Below the pieces are notes generated by a model. The model worked only from the letters and a program-made list of their open reading frames with translations, was not told the origin of the DNA and searched no databases. A stretch of 64,000 bases of DNA, from contig NZ_LT965953.1 in the NCBI RefSeq assembly GCF_900240995.1, positions 1,747,018 through 1,811,017 of the forward strand. The letters run 5' to 3'. The stretch comes from Bacillus sp. Marseille-P3661. Lineage in GTDB: Bacteria > Bacillota > Bacilli > Bacillales > Bacillaceae_J. Positions 46,572-55,544 of the stretch are shown here, piece by piece; the stretch's first letter is position 1; each line of letters opens with the position of its first letter. A program made the position numbers and the translations under genes.

Positions 46572-47294
46572 TTACTCACCCAATACTTCTCGCCAGACCT
46601 CAGCCAACTCTTCAATAGCTTTCTTTCCATTGCCAGAGTAGGAGGAACCATGCATTGTTGCAAGAGTTTTTGGACATAATTGAGCAAGGTCACGTAAGAT
46701 TCTATCTGTCTTAGAATTATATGGAATATATCCAGCAAGTGGTCCTTGTTCAAAACCTTTTAGGGTTTCACGGCAACGGTCTATTAAACTTTCTTTAGCC
46801 AAAGGTTGAACATCACCATTATGATGGAAGAGATCAGACGTTAATAAAGTCTGGTCACTTTCCTCATAGAACAAACCCGCATCCCATCCATGTGGAACGT
46901 GCGGTGTACTTATATAACGCAATCGTTTTTTACCGATGCTGAAAGATTCATTATTTTGGAGCATACGAGCAGGACGAAGTGCAAAATCATTGATATTGAC
47001 CATCCCTCCCACAAACCCCGTGACAGCTTCTGATTTGGGTGCTAATTCCAACCACTGATTAAGAGAACCGCATTCGTCAGATTCGAAATGACTAAAGCCA
47101 ATCCATCTTAGTTGGGTTGGGTCAATTAAACGTGAAACAGCATCTCGCATTTCAGGAAAAAAGCCTTTTAATCCAGTTGTAAACAAAAGAGGTTCATCAT
47201 CTTTTATTAAAAACTGATTAAATTGCATATCAATCTGAGGTACAAAAATAGAAATTCTGTAAATATCAGGAGCAATTTCATCTATTCGTGCCAT
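46572..47294 (-). CDS. MBL-fold protein, flavodiiron (ODP)-like
   Basis: A 240-residue beta-lactamase-fold protein. The metal motif reads SHFESDECGS, that is H-x-E-x-D, as in the diiron domain of flavodiiron proteins and oxygen-binding MBL proteins, not HxHxDH of hydrolases. Further ligands are His in STPHVPHGWD, Asp in TSDLFHH and His in ATMHGSSYSG. It has no flavodoxin domain. The bridging residues suggest O2, NO or redox chemistry. It is monocistronic. Confidence 0.83.
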   Translation of the reverse strand: MARIDEIAPDIYRISIFVPQIDMQFNQFLIKDDEPLLFTTGLKGFFPEMRDAVSRLIDPTQLRWIGFSHFESDECGSLNQWLELAPKSEAVTGFVGGMVNINDFALRPARMLQNNESFSIGKKRLRYISTPHVPHGWDAGLFYEESDQTLLTSDLFHHNGDVQPLAKESLIDRCRETLKGFEQGPLAGYIPYNSKTDRILRDLAQLCPKTLATMHGSSYSGNGKKAIEELAEVWREVLGE

Positions 47295-47499
47295 TCAATA
47301 TCGTCCCCTTCCATTATTAATCACCAAGCAAAACTTGATGTTTATACAATATATGGGGTGATTTAATATTAAGAATATTAGGACAAATAATTAATCCGTT
47401 AAAAGCACGGTTTATTTCTACTTTTCAACAAAACTGCCCGTTGATACAATAGGCAGATTAACCAAGGATAAATATAGTTTATATCCTTTTTTTGATTTA

Positions 47500-48068
47500 T
47501 TTACATTGGATTATGAACATACTTCAAAGATCTCTCATGATTTTCTCGCCTACATGAAGAATTTAAAGAATATCATGATTACACACTATAATGATGACCA
47601 CATTGGTTCTTTATACGATTTCAAGGAAAAGTACCCTTCAGTTACGATCATATCGAATGAAATGGAAGCGAAGTTTATTAGTGGTGAAGTGAAATCAGAG
47701 AAATTAGTTCAAGCTGTGGAATGCAAGATCAACTACCAGAGGAAAAAAAGAGTTTGGAAAATGGTTTATACAACAATTGAAAAGTTTAAAAACATGTTTC
47801 CGTTGATATAAAAGTCAAGGATGGTCAATGTATACTACATGATAGTTGTAAAATAATTGCAACACCAGGGCCTACTTCAGGCAATATCTCTTTATATTCT
47901 CCTGAGTTAAGCAGTGTCATTACTTGTGATGCAGCAGTTCGAGATGGTAATGAATTAGTGGTCGTAAATCCTCATTTTTGTTTAGATATTGCGAAAGCAA
48001 ATCAGTCTTTGAAAAAAATAAAACGTCTTAAAGCTAAAAATTATCATGGTGGAAAATCAACATTATAA
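47500..48068 (+). pseudogene. MBL-fold hydrolase remnant, frameshifted and 5'-truncated
   Basis: The plus strand encodes MKNLKNIMITHYNDDHIGSL, then ISNEMEAKFISGEV; after 47795 the frame shifts to VDIKVKDGQCI, IIATPGPTSGNISLYSPEL, TCDAAV and ends at 48068. These pieces are the metal motif (H-x-N-D-D-H in place of HxHxDH), the TPGHTPG-like turn (GPTSG here) and the D-containing strand of MBL hydrolases. The N-terminal strands are missing and key His residues are altered, so this is a decayed gene. Confidence 0.75.
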
Positions 48069-48254
48069 TGGGAAACTTTCATTCATTGATCAGCTTTCAA
48101 ATCTTCCTCTTCATTGAGGTCTGGAACTGGAATTCCCATAAGAATACGCCGCTAACTTAAAAGTGTTGAACTTCGTTTTGTTAGCATGTATTCCAACGAA
48201 AGGGCCTACCTACACTTGCCTTCCAATTCTAAACTCAATCCTATCTAAAATCAG

Positions 48255-48304
48255 AAAACGGTTCTGCTGTTTGCTAAAAAAACAAACAGGAGAACCGTCC
48301 CTTT
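48255..48304. repeat. Intergenic hairpin repeat, copy B
   Basis: AACGGTTCTGCTGTTTG and CAAACAGGAGAACCGT pair with one mismatch around a CTAAAAAAA loop, then CCCTTTGAATGC. It lies at the 3' end of the YiaA-like gene. Confidence 0.75.
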
Positions 48305-48310
48305 GAATGC

Positions 48311-48781
48311 TTAATCTCTGTCTCTTGCTTTCTGTGTATCCCTAATATTTTTTTGAACCGTTATAGCTGCAAATAAACTAAGAACAAAGGCCATGCCATA
48401 AAATCCTTTTTCACTTAACACAATACTCCCTGCATTGTACAAACCGATTGCCATTAATGATATGGATACAATAAGTGCTAACCAACTAATCCCATAATAA
48501 ATGCCTGTAACTGGTATTCCCTCTTCTTTGTCCCTTACAGCTTTTTGTAAAGATACCGCCGAATACAGTCCAAATACTAAAATAGCAAAGTAATATCCTT
48601 TTTCGTTCAGTTGCATCGTCGCATTAAACAAACCGATCAGGTAACCCGCAACACCTACTAACAGCGCTGCCCAAGAAGCGCCTTTGAAAGCAGAAGTCGG
48701 TTCTCCATCTTTTCTTTCTACCTTCATCTTTGTATCATTTGGCTTTCCTTTATCTAATAAAACCTCATTATCATTCGACAT
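48311..48781 (-). CDS. yiaA: YiaA/YiaB-type inner membrane protein
   Basis: About 156 residues from the ATG at 48781, selected by GGAGGTG 10 bases upstream (an earlier in-frame ATG overlaps the ribosome site). Two similar halves each contain a pair of helices: SWAALLVGVAGYLIGLFN...EKGYYFAILVFGLYSAVSLQK.VRD and SWLALIVSISLMAIGLYN...EKGFYGMAFVLSLFAAITVQK.IRD. This is the YiaA/YiaB duplication. The function is unknown. The N-terminal 40 residues are charged and cytoplasmic. Confidence 0.87.
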   Translation of the reverse strand: MSNDNEVLLDKGKPNDTKMKVERKDGEPTSAFKGASWAALLVGVAGYLIGLFNATMQLNEKGYYFAILVFGLYSAVSLQKAVRDKEEGIPVTGIYYGISWLALIVSISLMAIGLYNAGSIVLSEKGFYGMAFVLSLFAAITVQKNIRDTQKARDRD

Positions 48782-49075
48782 TGAATGTTTCACCTCCATC
48801 ATTTTATCTAAATTGGATGACCGCAGATATATTGCAATACTCTTACCTATCTATTATATAGAAATTCATTACAAAGAATAGATGACTATATTCTTAATTT
48901 CAAATTAATATTTCAGAACCACACCATTCCTTGGTAAAAAGGACTTTCATCCTTTACAATCGCAGATAAATCCTCCCCACAAAAATGGGAAACACCTATT
49001 TAACTTGCATCATAACATAAGAAAATGGATTTGAGAATATAATGTAGAACTATCATACTAAAGGGGATGACAACA

Positions 49076-49975
49076 TTGTGGAATCCATCAACAACTAGAC
49101 AGTTTCCCGATGATTATGAAACCAATATGCTTATTGCACCTGAGTCAAAAGCTGCAAAACCTGAGTCTTTAACTGAACAAAAATTTATTGAACGGTCACT
49201 AACAGAAAACAAGTTCTGGTTAAGAATAATGAAGGAGCATGCTTTGTTTCTAGGTGAAGGATTTAATCGTAAAGATAAGAATTTAATTCAACAATCAGAT
49301 AGCTTTTTTTATCATTTTGAACAGCTAGAAAAAAGATCCCATCAAACACCCAAAACAGTTCATGATGTCCGAAGATTAAATGAAGACAGCATTCAATTAG
49401 TATATGGATTTAGAAACTTTAAGAGAAATCTTTTAATTCTTATTATCAACTGCAAAGTGACTGGTTTTAATTTCCCATTACTTGTGGACCACATAGCTCG
49501 TGAAGCTGAATATTTTATAAGAAGTTTACAAAAGTTCAACCAAGGAATCTTGGACCCCATTCAAGATGCCATAATTAGTGAGAATGTTTTTTGGCTACGA
49601 ATCATGATGGAACATTCGCGCTTTATTTCTCAACTCATTGACAGTTCTGAACGAAATCTCGTTATTACCGCGAGACAATTTGGCGATGATTTTGAAGTCT
49701 TGCTAAATCAAGCTAGAGATGTTGAATCCATGCTTTATAATAAGGAACCAGTATATCCAATTATCGGTAAAATGAATAAAGATAGTGAAAATGCTGCTTC
49801 AGAATTAAGAGATTTTAAAAAGGCTGGGTTAGAATTAATTAAATCATGCCAAATAAAAAGCGTTGTTAATCCATTATTGGCAGACCATGTTGTTAGAGAA
49901 GCGGAACATTTCTTGTATATGATTCATGTTTTAGAGAATCGGTTAGAGAAGAAACAAAAAGAAAATCCATTGTAA
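49076..49975 (+). CDS. DUF2935-domain protein
   Basis: About 300 residues with two similar DUF2935 repeats: ENKFWLRIMKEHALFLGEGF...REAEYFIRSL and ENVFWLRIMMEHSRFISQLI...REAEHFLYMI. Each is a four-helix bundle with conserved E, H and H/E positions (FWLRIM.EH, DH..REAE) that suggest a metal-binding ferritin-like core. The family is typical of Bacilli and Clostridia and has no assigned role. AAGGGG touches the ATG at 49067, so the TTG at 49076 is likelier, but this is uncertain. The gene is monocistronic. Confidence 0.87.
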   Translation: MWNPSTTRQFPDDYETNMLIAPESKAAKPESLTEQKFIERSLTENKFWLRIMKEHALFLGEGFNRKDKNLIQQSDSFFYHFEQLEKRSHQTPKTVHDVRRLNEDSIQLVYGFRNFKRNLLILIINCKVTGFNFPLLVDHIAREAEYFIRSLQKFNQGILDPIQDAIISENVFWLRIMMEHSRFISQLIDSSERNLVITARQFGDDFEVLLNQARDVESMLYNKEPVYPIIGKMNKDSENAASELRDFKKAGLELIKSCQIKSVVNPLLADHVVREAEHFLYMIHVLENRLEKKQKENPL

Positions 49976-50072
49976 ATTAATAGGATAAATGTGTCCAATG
50001 CAGCATGTTCAAATTATAAGATATTGGATATGTAGTGTTTTGTATTTTTGCCAAGTTTGTTGAATAAGCCTG

Positions 50073-50528
50073 CTATGTCATTTTTTCAGCAATACTTTTT
50101 AGCTCTTTTGCTCGGTTCATGATAAACCTCGTCATATATTTCTCCAAAAATAACTTGTCAGCAATTAAACCAAAGGGACCAAAAGGTGATGTATACTCAA
50201 ATGTATCGATCATTAAGGTCCCATCTTTTTCTTGTAAAAACCGATGTGTATGTGTAAAAGAACTAAAAGCTCCTTTTAGCATAATATCTACAAATACAGT
50301 GGGCTTTTCCATATGAATAACTTTGGCCGTTAACCTTTGTTTAATACCAAAATGAATAGCTTCCCAAGTAACAGTATCCCCCTCCTTTAATAACCCCTGC
50401 GTAACCCCATCCACTGCTCTTTCCTTAGTTTTGGCTGTAGTTTTAGTATGAATATCTACGTTTCTTGCAAGATCAAAGCATATTTCAACAGGCGCTTTAA
50501 TAAATTGGCTGTGGTTAATAATAGGCAT
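50073..50528 (-). CDS. SRPBCC-family (START-like) protein
   Basis: A 151-residue hydrophobic-ligand-binding fold protein: INHSQFIKAPVEICFDLARNVDIHT at the N-terminus, followed by beta strands (GDTVTWEAIHFGIKQRLTAKV, FVDIMLKGAFSSFTHTHRF) and a long C-terminal helix (KYMTRFIMNRAKELKSIAEK). It resembles the CoxG/cyclase-dehydrase branch common in Bacillus. Ligand unknown. Confidence 0.87.
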   Translation of the reverse strand: MPIINHSQFIKAPVEICFDLARNVDIHTKTTAKTKERAVDGVTQGLLKEGDTVTWEAIHFGIKQRLTAKVIHMEKPTVFVDIMLKGAFSSFTHTHRFLQEKDGTLMIDTFEYTSPFGPFGLIADKLFLEKYMTRFIMNRAKELKSIAEKMT

Positions 50529-50728
50529 TTTGCATTCTCCTCTAGTAGAACGTATATTCAGCGCATTCTTATAGATGCTTTAACCAATAGGAGTTGCCAC
50601 TTTGACAACCTTCTGTTCAGCATGTCACCCGTGAGTTCATTATGGTACTATATCTATTTAATTAATCCCTATTACTACCCCATACTTCTGACAATGATAA
50701 CTGTATTCCCAACTAGGTATGCTTAGTA

Positions 50729-51484
50729 TTATATACCGCCTGTTACTGGAATGGATTCTCCAGTGATAGCAGCTGCTCCTTCTGAAGCTAAGAAAACAGC
50801 TGTTTTACCGATTTCTGCTGGCTCGAGTAAACGTTTGATCCATTGTTTACCTAGTATATGGTGGTCTAATGCTTCTTGTATAGTTGTACCATCTTTTTCA
50901 GCTAATATTGGTAATTGTTTTTCAATTAATTCCGTACGTACAGGACCTGGTTCAATTGCGTTACAGGTGATGCCTTCAGTAGCATTTTCTAATGCGACAA
51001 CTTTAGTGAAACCCGTTTGACCTGCTTTAGCTGCACAGTAAGCTGATTTATAAGCATCTGGAATACGTCCATGAGCAGATACGATATTAATAATCCGGCC
51101 ATATTTTTGAGCTTTCATCGATGGTAAAGAATGCTTAGTCATTAAGAATGTACCTTTTAGGATCACATTCATTAATAAGTCCCATTTTTCTACTGGGAAA
51201 TCTTCTACTTTAGAAATAAACTGTAAGCCAGCGTTATTTACTACTACGTCTACAGAACCTCGTTCAGCGATTAAAGTGTCGATCGCTGATTTGACCGAAG
51301 CTTCGTCTGCTACATTTACTTTGTAAGCCTTAGCGTTGCCTAATTGTTTAGCTGAAGCAACTGCTCCTTCGTCATTTATGTCAAAAACGGCCACGAAATC
51401 ACCATTATGGATAAACTCTTGTGCAATAGCAAACCCAATTCCTTGTGCTCCTCCTGTTACAATAACTGTCCGTTCTTTCCTCAT
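50729..51484 (-). CDS. 3-hydroxybutyrate dehydrogenase
   Basis: A 251-residue classical SDR: TGGAQGIGFAIAQEF (NAD binding), NNAGLQFISKVEDFP, Ser in INIVSAHGRI and the Tyr/Lys pair SAYCAAKAG. The substrate loop GPVRTELIEKQ, ALDHHILGKQWIKRLLEP and the C-terminal ITGESIPVTGG match D-3-hydroxybutyrate dehydrogenases. It interconverts 3-hydroxybutyrate and acetoacetate, connected to polyhydroxybutyrate or ketone-body use. It is not linked to other phb genes here. Confidence 0.87.
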   Translation of the reverse strand: MRKERTVIVTGGAQGIGFAIAQEFIHNGDFVAVFDINDEGAVASAKQLGNAKAYKVNVADEASVKSAIDTLIAERGSVDVVVNNAGLQFISKVEDFPVEKWDLLMNVILKGTFLMTKHSLPSMKAQKYGRIINIVSAHGRIPDAYKSAYCAAKAGQTGFTKVVALENATEGITCNAIEPGPVRTELIEKQLPILAEKDGTTIQEALDHHILGKQWIKRLLEPAEIGKTAVFLASEGAAAITGESIPVTGGI

Positions 51485-51756
51485 TTTAATGTTACTCCAA
51501 TCTTATTTGAAATTGTGAACTATCATATAAAGATACTGTAATTGAACATTTGTTAACTCTGTCAATTCTTTAGTCTTATCCTTCTTAATTTGTTATCAGA
51601 AAATTATCCCTTATCTAAATATTTTAATTGATAAAATTAGATATATCAATAATGGTTAATTTAATGAGCAAGTTCCTTCATAAAACAACTAGCTTTTAAT
51701 TTTCACGATGAACGATGATGCCTGTCTAAAGATACTCAATTTCTAACATACACGAA

Positions 51757-51788
51757 AAAGCATTCCCTTCTATGCTCGGGAATGCTTC
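51757..51788 (-). terminator. Intrinsic terminator after menA
   Basis: On the minus strand AGAAGCATTCCC-GAGCATAGAAG-GGAATGCTTTTTC is a strong stem followed by T residues. The rest of the gap from 51485 to 51795 holds the promoter of the 3-hydroxybutyrate dehydrogenase gene and no other recognisable feature. Confidence 0.82.
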
Positions 51789-51794
51789 TCTCAT

Positions 51795-52706
51795 TTATAT
51801 AAAATAACTAATTAATAAGCCTACTGATAATAGGAAACCAAAAATCGTATTGGTCATCGCAGTTGATTTCATAGCAACACGCATATATTGAGGTTCCTTT
51901 GCACCCTTTCGGAAACTTTGAATGGCAGCAATTGGCTTTTTCAAACCTAAGAACATCACCAATGCCCAAGGGCTTATATACCCTAGTAAAACAATGGCAA
52001 CAATCCATAAATACGAAACCACGAAGGCGATTGCTAGAGCTGTCACTGCTTTTTCTCTTCCAAGGAGAATGGCCAACGTTTTTCGTCCACCTTTAATATC
52101 TTCATCGATATCACGGATATTATTTGACATGTTAATGGCCCCTACTAAAATACCAATTGGAATCGAAATTAAAATACTTTCAACTGTAATCGTATCCGTT
52201 TGGATAAAGAAAGCAATCAATACAAAACATGTTCCCATTAACAATCCTGAAAATAATTCTCCAAATGGCGTATAAGCAATTGGTAATGGACCGCCTGTAT
52301 ACAAATAGCCAACCGCCATTCCAATAATACCAATTACAACTAACCACCAGCTGCTAGTCATGCAAATATACACACCGATCAATGCTGCTATAATATATAA
52401 TAAAATTGCGACATTCAAAACATTTTTTGGTTTCAAACCATGACGGACGATTCCGCCACCAATCCCGACAGAATCAGCAGTATCCAGTCCACGTTTAAAA
52501 TCATAATATTCATTAAATAAATTCGTTGCAATTTGCAAAGCTAAACATGCAAGCATCATCGCAATGAATAATAGCCAATTAATCTCGCCCTCATGAAGTG
52601 CAGCCACTGTCCCTAAGATTACAGGAGCAAACGTCGCCGTTAATGTATGCGGGCGCGTCATTTTCCACATTAATTTCGCGGCACTTATATCCTTTTTATT
52701 CTCCAT
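51795..52706 (-). CDS. menA: 1,4-dihydroxy-2-naphthoate octaprenyltransferase
   Basis: A 303-residue UbiA-family polytopic enzyme with the first Asp-rich motif NLFNEYYDFKRGLDTADS and the second NNIRDIDEDIKGGRKTLAILLG, which bind the prenyl diphosphate-Mg complex. It attaches the prenyl tail in menaquinone synthesis at the membrane. GGGGAAGTTGAGCT precedes the ATG. It is monocistronic. Confidence 0.93.
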   Translation of the reverse strand: MENKKDISAAKLMWKMTRPHTLTATFAPVILGTVAALHEGEINWLLFIAMMLACLALQIATNLFNEYYDFKRGLDTADSVGIGGGIVRHGLKPKNVLNVAILLYIIAALIGVYICMTSSWWLVVIGIIGMAVGYLYTGGPLPIAYTPFGELFSGLLMGTCFVLIAFFIQTDTITVESILISIPIGILVGAINMSNNIRDIDEDIKGGRKTLAILLGREKAVTALAIAFVVSYLWIVAIVLLGYISPWALVMFLGLKKPIAAIQSFRKGAKEPQYMRVAMKSTAMTNTIFGFLLSVGLLISYFI

Positions 52707-52835
52707 AGCTCAACTTCCCCACATTTTTAGTATTAAATCATAGGAAGAATTCTTTTTATCTAGTTCCTCCTATACAAACATATATTATATCAAATATATA
52801 CATAATTTCTATTCCAATTTTTATAAAAGCCAGAG

Positions 52836-52844
52836 GGACAGGTC
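52836..52844. repeat. Target-site duplication, left
   Basis: GGACAGGTC abuts the left inverted repeat of the insertion sequence and is repeated exactly at 54575-54583. Confidence 0.8.
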
Positions 52845-54574
52845 GAGACCACTGAAAAAGTGCCCCTTTTTTAGACTAAAAAATCCCCAATCAAAGCTAT
52901 ATTTTTGAAAGTGGGGATTTTATCCATTTTATTGAAATAAATTAAAATTATTTGTCTAGGAAAGGTATTTTTAGAGGATAGTATTTTCGCTATCCTCTTT
53001 AAATTAACCGCTAACGCAGTTAATTTTGCTTGTAAGGCCATGCTTTTTTGACCGTACCCCCTGGCACGATCTAGCCCGTGAAAGTTTTTCATTTCCCCGT
53101 TTTTCCATTCCTGACATGCCCTGTTTTTATATTTCTCTTTGAACTCATCCGTTTTTTGTTCCTGGCTGTATCCATAAAATTCTGGGGTATTAATGCCGAC
53201 TTCCAATATTCTTCCAACTGTAGTTCCTTTAATACATTGGTCCCTGAGGGGACAATTTCTACATTGCTCTTTTTCAAAATAATATCGGAGCTTTTGTTTT
53301 CCGCTTTTTCGTATACTGAGAGCTCTTTTAACAGTTTGGTTTCCCTCAACACAGAACCATTCATCTGAATCTTTGTTATAACTAAATAAATCCTCGTTAA
53401 TTTTGTAAGCCATTTCACTTACTGGTATGTATGCCTTAGCTCCTATTTCCCTTATTTTGTCTAATATGTGTTTTCTAAAATAGGCTTTATCACCATATAA
53501 TTCTTCTATTGTTACACCACATCTCTTTGTTAACTCTAGTAACTCTTCAAACTTATCTCCATCCACATAAGCACCATGATCCACATTAAGCGCTGTGATA
53601 ATACGATCTTTCGTTGTGATCATAAATTCAATTTTGTACCCAAAAAAGTGGGAGGTTTTGCTTTTATGTCCCACTCTAGCGTCCTGGTCTACGATAGAAC
53701 GAACCCCTTTTTGTTCCAAAAATTTAGGGTCCTCTAGTATTTCTTTCGCATTATCAAGTAACCCCTTAATTTGGGGGTTATTTTCAACTTCTATATGTTT
53801 TTCAACTTTTGTGATCGTTTCTTCGAGATAAGATTTCATGACTGCCTTGGCTTCTTTATGATCTTCTATTTCTTTATAGTTTGGAATTTCTTGATTCATT
53901 TCCTCTGGCAATTCGCCGCATTCTTTCTCTACGGTCTTAAAGATTTTATTTGCCATACGTTTCATGACTCTTTCTGCAGTACATTTAAATGTATTTGCCT
54001 CTGAGTGGGTTGAATCAATACTGATTCCAGAACCCTGCAGGGTTCCACTTTCAACACATTGTTTTACGATTTCAGCAATGATTTCATCGACCGTAAAATT
54101 TCCTTCTAATTTATTTTTACGAAATTTGGTTAAAAGGCTCGGATGGGGAAGTTCATCTTCTGGATTGATGTCTAGAAAATACATGTAAGCTAGATTTAAT
54201 GAAGCATTTTCAATGACTTGTTCGTCGGAAAGATTATAGAGATATTGTAGTACTAATAGTTTAACCATTAGCTCCGGTTCTCTTGCCGGTCTACCATAAT
54301 ACTTACAATAAGTTTTTTCAAGTGTTGCATTGATAAAACTGAAATCTACCTCGTCTTTAAGTAACTTCAGCGTATGATTGTTTGGAATTTTATTGTATAA
54401 TACAGAATAGATGCTTAATTGCATATCCTTGTCTTTAAGCATGAGAAAATCCTCCTTTTTATTGGTGAATTGTGTTGTGGTGATTCAATTATACCAAATA
54501 AAGGGGGATTTTCTTTTTATTTTGTTTCGATTTTTGAATTTTCCATTATTTAGGATATGTTTTTCAGTGGTCTC
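52845..54574 (-). mobile_element. IS1182-family insertion sequence (complete)
   Basis: A 1730-bp element with inverted ends: GAGACCACTGAAAAA at the left and TTTTTCAGTGGTCTC at the right, 15 bases and perfect. A 9-bp direct repeat GGACAGGTC flanks it. It contains a single full-length transposase gene. Removing the element and one repeat restores the palindrome CAGAGGGACAGGTCCTCTG, so it inserted in a hairpin-forming intergenic sequence. Intact ends and an intact gene suggest a recent insertion. Confidence 0.9.
52871..54442 (-). CDS. IS1182-family DDE transposase
   Basis: A 523-residue transposase. The N-terminal DUF772-type domain (YYGRPAREPELMVKLLVLQYLYNLSDEQV) is followed by a DDE catalytic region with Asp in GISIDSTHSEAN, Asp in ELYGDKAYF and a late Cys-rich segment (CRNCPLRDQC). 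The C-terminus has ARGYGQKSMALQAKLTALAVNLKRIAK, typical of the family. AAAAGGAGG precedes the ATG. No frameshift or stop is seen, so it is probably active. Confidence 0.94.
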   Translation of the reverse strand: MLKDKDMQLSIYSVLYNKIPNNHTLKLLKDEVDFSFINATLEKTYCKYYGRPAREPELMVKLLVLQYLYNLSDEQVIENASLNLAYMYFLDINPEDELPHPSLLTKFRKNKLEGNFTVDEIIAEIVKQCVESGTLQGSGISIDSTHSEANTFKCTAERVMKRMANKIFKTVEKECGELPEEMNQEIPNYKEIEDHKEAKAVMKSYLEETITKVEKHIEVENNPQIKGLLDNAKEILEDPKFLEQKGVRSIVDQDARVGHKSKTSHFFGYKIEFMITTKDRIITALNVDHGAYVDGDKFEELLELTKRCGVTIEELYGDKAYFRKHILDKIREIGAKAYIPVSEMAYKINEDLFSYNKDSDEWFCVEGNQTVKRALSIRKSGKQKLRYYFEKEQCRNCPLRDQCIKGTTVGRILEVGINTPEFYGYSQEQKTDEFKEKYKNRACQEWKNGEMKNFHGLDRARGYGQKSMALQAKLTALAVNLKRIAKILSSKNTFPRQIILIYFNKMDKIPTFKNIALIGDFLV

Positions 54575-54583
54575 GGACAGGTC
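54575..54583. repeat. Target-site duplication, right
   Basis: GGACAGGTC, exact copy of the left flank at 52836-52844. Confidence 0.8.
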
Positions 54584-54597
54584 CTCTGACTCCTTCA

Positions 54598-54648
54598 CGG
54601 GGACGGTTCTCCTGCTCGTAAACGTTTCTAAACAGGAGAGAGTCCATT
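54598..54648. repeat. Intergenic hairpin repeat, copy C
   Basis: GGGGACGGTTCTCCTG and CAGGAGAGAGTCC pair around a loop; the right arm is altered. It lies between the IS and the stop of the DoxX gene. Confidence 0.65.
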
Positions 54649-54655
54649 TGCTAGC

Positions 54656-55222
54656 TTACTTATTAATTAAGGTATCTGAAATTGTGTGATCTTTTTTGCT
54701 CCAAGGTGTACCTAAAATTGGAAGGGCCCACCGGTCTAATCCATACCAACCAGCTACCTTCCAAGCCAACACTAACCATGTTGCCAAAATAAATAGAAGT
54801 GGATTCGTACTTAAGGTTCCGGCAAATAAAAAGCTGACATTCATCAACGAACCAAAAAATGCAGCAATCCCTGTTAATAAACCTAATATTAAACCTAATC
54901 CAACCAGGACTTCCCCATAAGCTACTAAATAGCCGAATATGCCTGCATTGGGTAGTACAATCTGTTCTAGAAACGTAGCGTACCAACCTGTGACATCTTT
55001 TCCTTCCTCAGCTTTTGCCAAAGCTCCTTTTACGAAGCCCCGTACCGCTCCGCCTGCATTGACTCCTGTCCAATTGGCATCTGTAATTTTATGCCAGCCT
55101 GCATTAATCCAAGCATACCCCACATATAAGCGGATAATAAGCCAGATAAGAGCTGAGCGGGTATTACTAAATAAAAATAACGACAATTGATTTTCTGGAA
55201 TATGAATTGAGTTACTTTTCAT
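54656..55222 (-). CDS. DoxX-family membrane protein
   Basis: About 188 residues from the ATG at 55222, set by AAAAAGGGG; the longer frame has no ribosome site. Four helices are present, with the family features LIIRLYVGYAWINAGWHKI near the start and GYLVAYGEVLVGLGLILGLLTGIAAF. The thiosulfate:quinone oxidoreductase subunit DoxD/TQO and the DoxX proteins share this fold. An electron-transfer or redox-balance role is possible. It is monocistronic. Confidence 0.87.
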   Translation of the reverse strand: MKSNSIHIPENQLSLFLFSNTRSALIWLIIRLYVGYAWINAGWHKITDANWTGVNAGGAVRGFVKGALAKAEEGKDVTGWYATFLEQIVLPNAGIFGYLVAYGEVLVGLGLILGLLTGIAAFFGSLMNVSFLFAGTLSTNPLLFILATWLVLAWKVAGWYGLDRWALPILGTPWSKKDHTISDTLINK

Positions 55223-55299
55223 CAAAGAACCCCTTTTTATGGTTGTTTTGGAATTTACTTCCGGTAAATTTCTCCTGATCAATTGTCATTATATGATTG

Positions 55300-55525
55300 A
55301 AACCAAGAAAAACTACAGCGTTAAATAAATTTTGATTCATCCTTTGCGTGATAGCATTCAATGAGCTCATGTTTTCATTAAGCTTTGAAATCGCCTGTTT
55401 TATTTGATTAGATTGATTTATATATTCAACACATACATCCCCGCTTCATCAACTAATTCACTAGATTTTAACAAGCTCATTAAGCTTATTTTTGAGATCC
55501 ATTTCAGTATAAAAAAAGTTTAGCG
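55300..55525 (-). pseudogene. Possible coiled-coil protein remnant
   Basis: In the gap between the DoxX gene and the next gene, the minus strand reads MDLKNKLNELVKI*, then SELVDEAGMYVLNI*, INQSNQIKQAISKLNENMSS and LNAITQRMNQNLFNAVVFLG. The heptad-like pieces are interrupted by stops. It may be a decayed gene; no family is recognised. Confidence 0.3.
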
Positions 55526-55544
55526 GTCTTGTATTTTTGATTTT

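Noticed and set aside
54663-54986. Alternative minus-strand frame inside the DoxX gene
   Set aside because: It is out of frame with the clear four-helix DoxX product and lacks a start signal.
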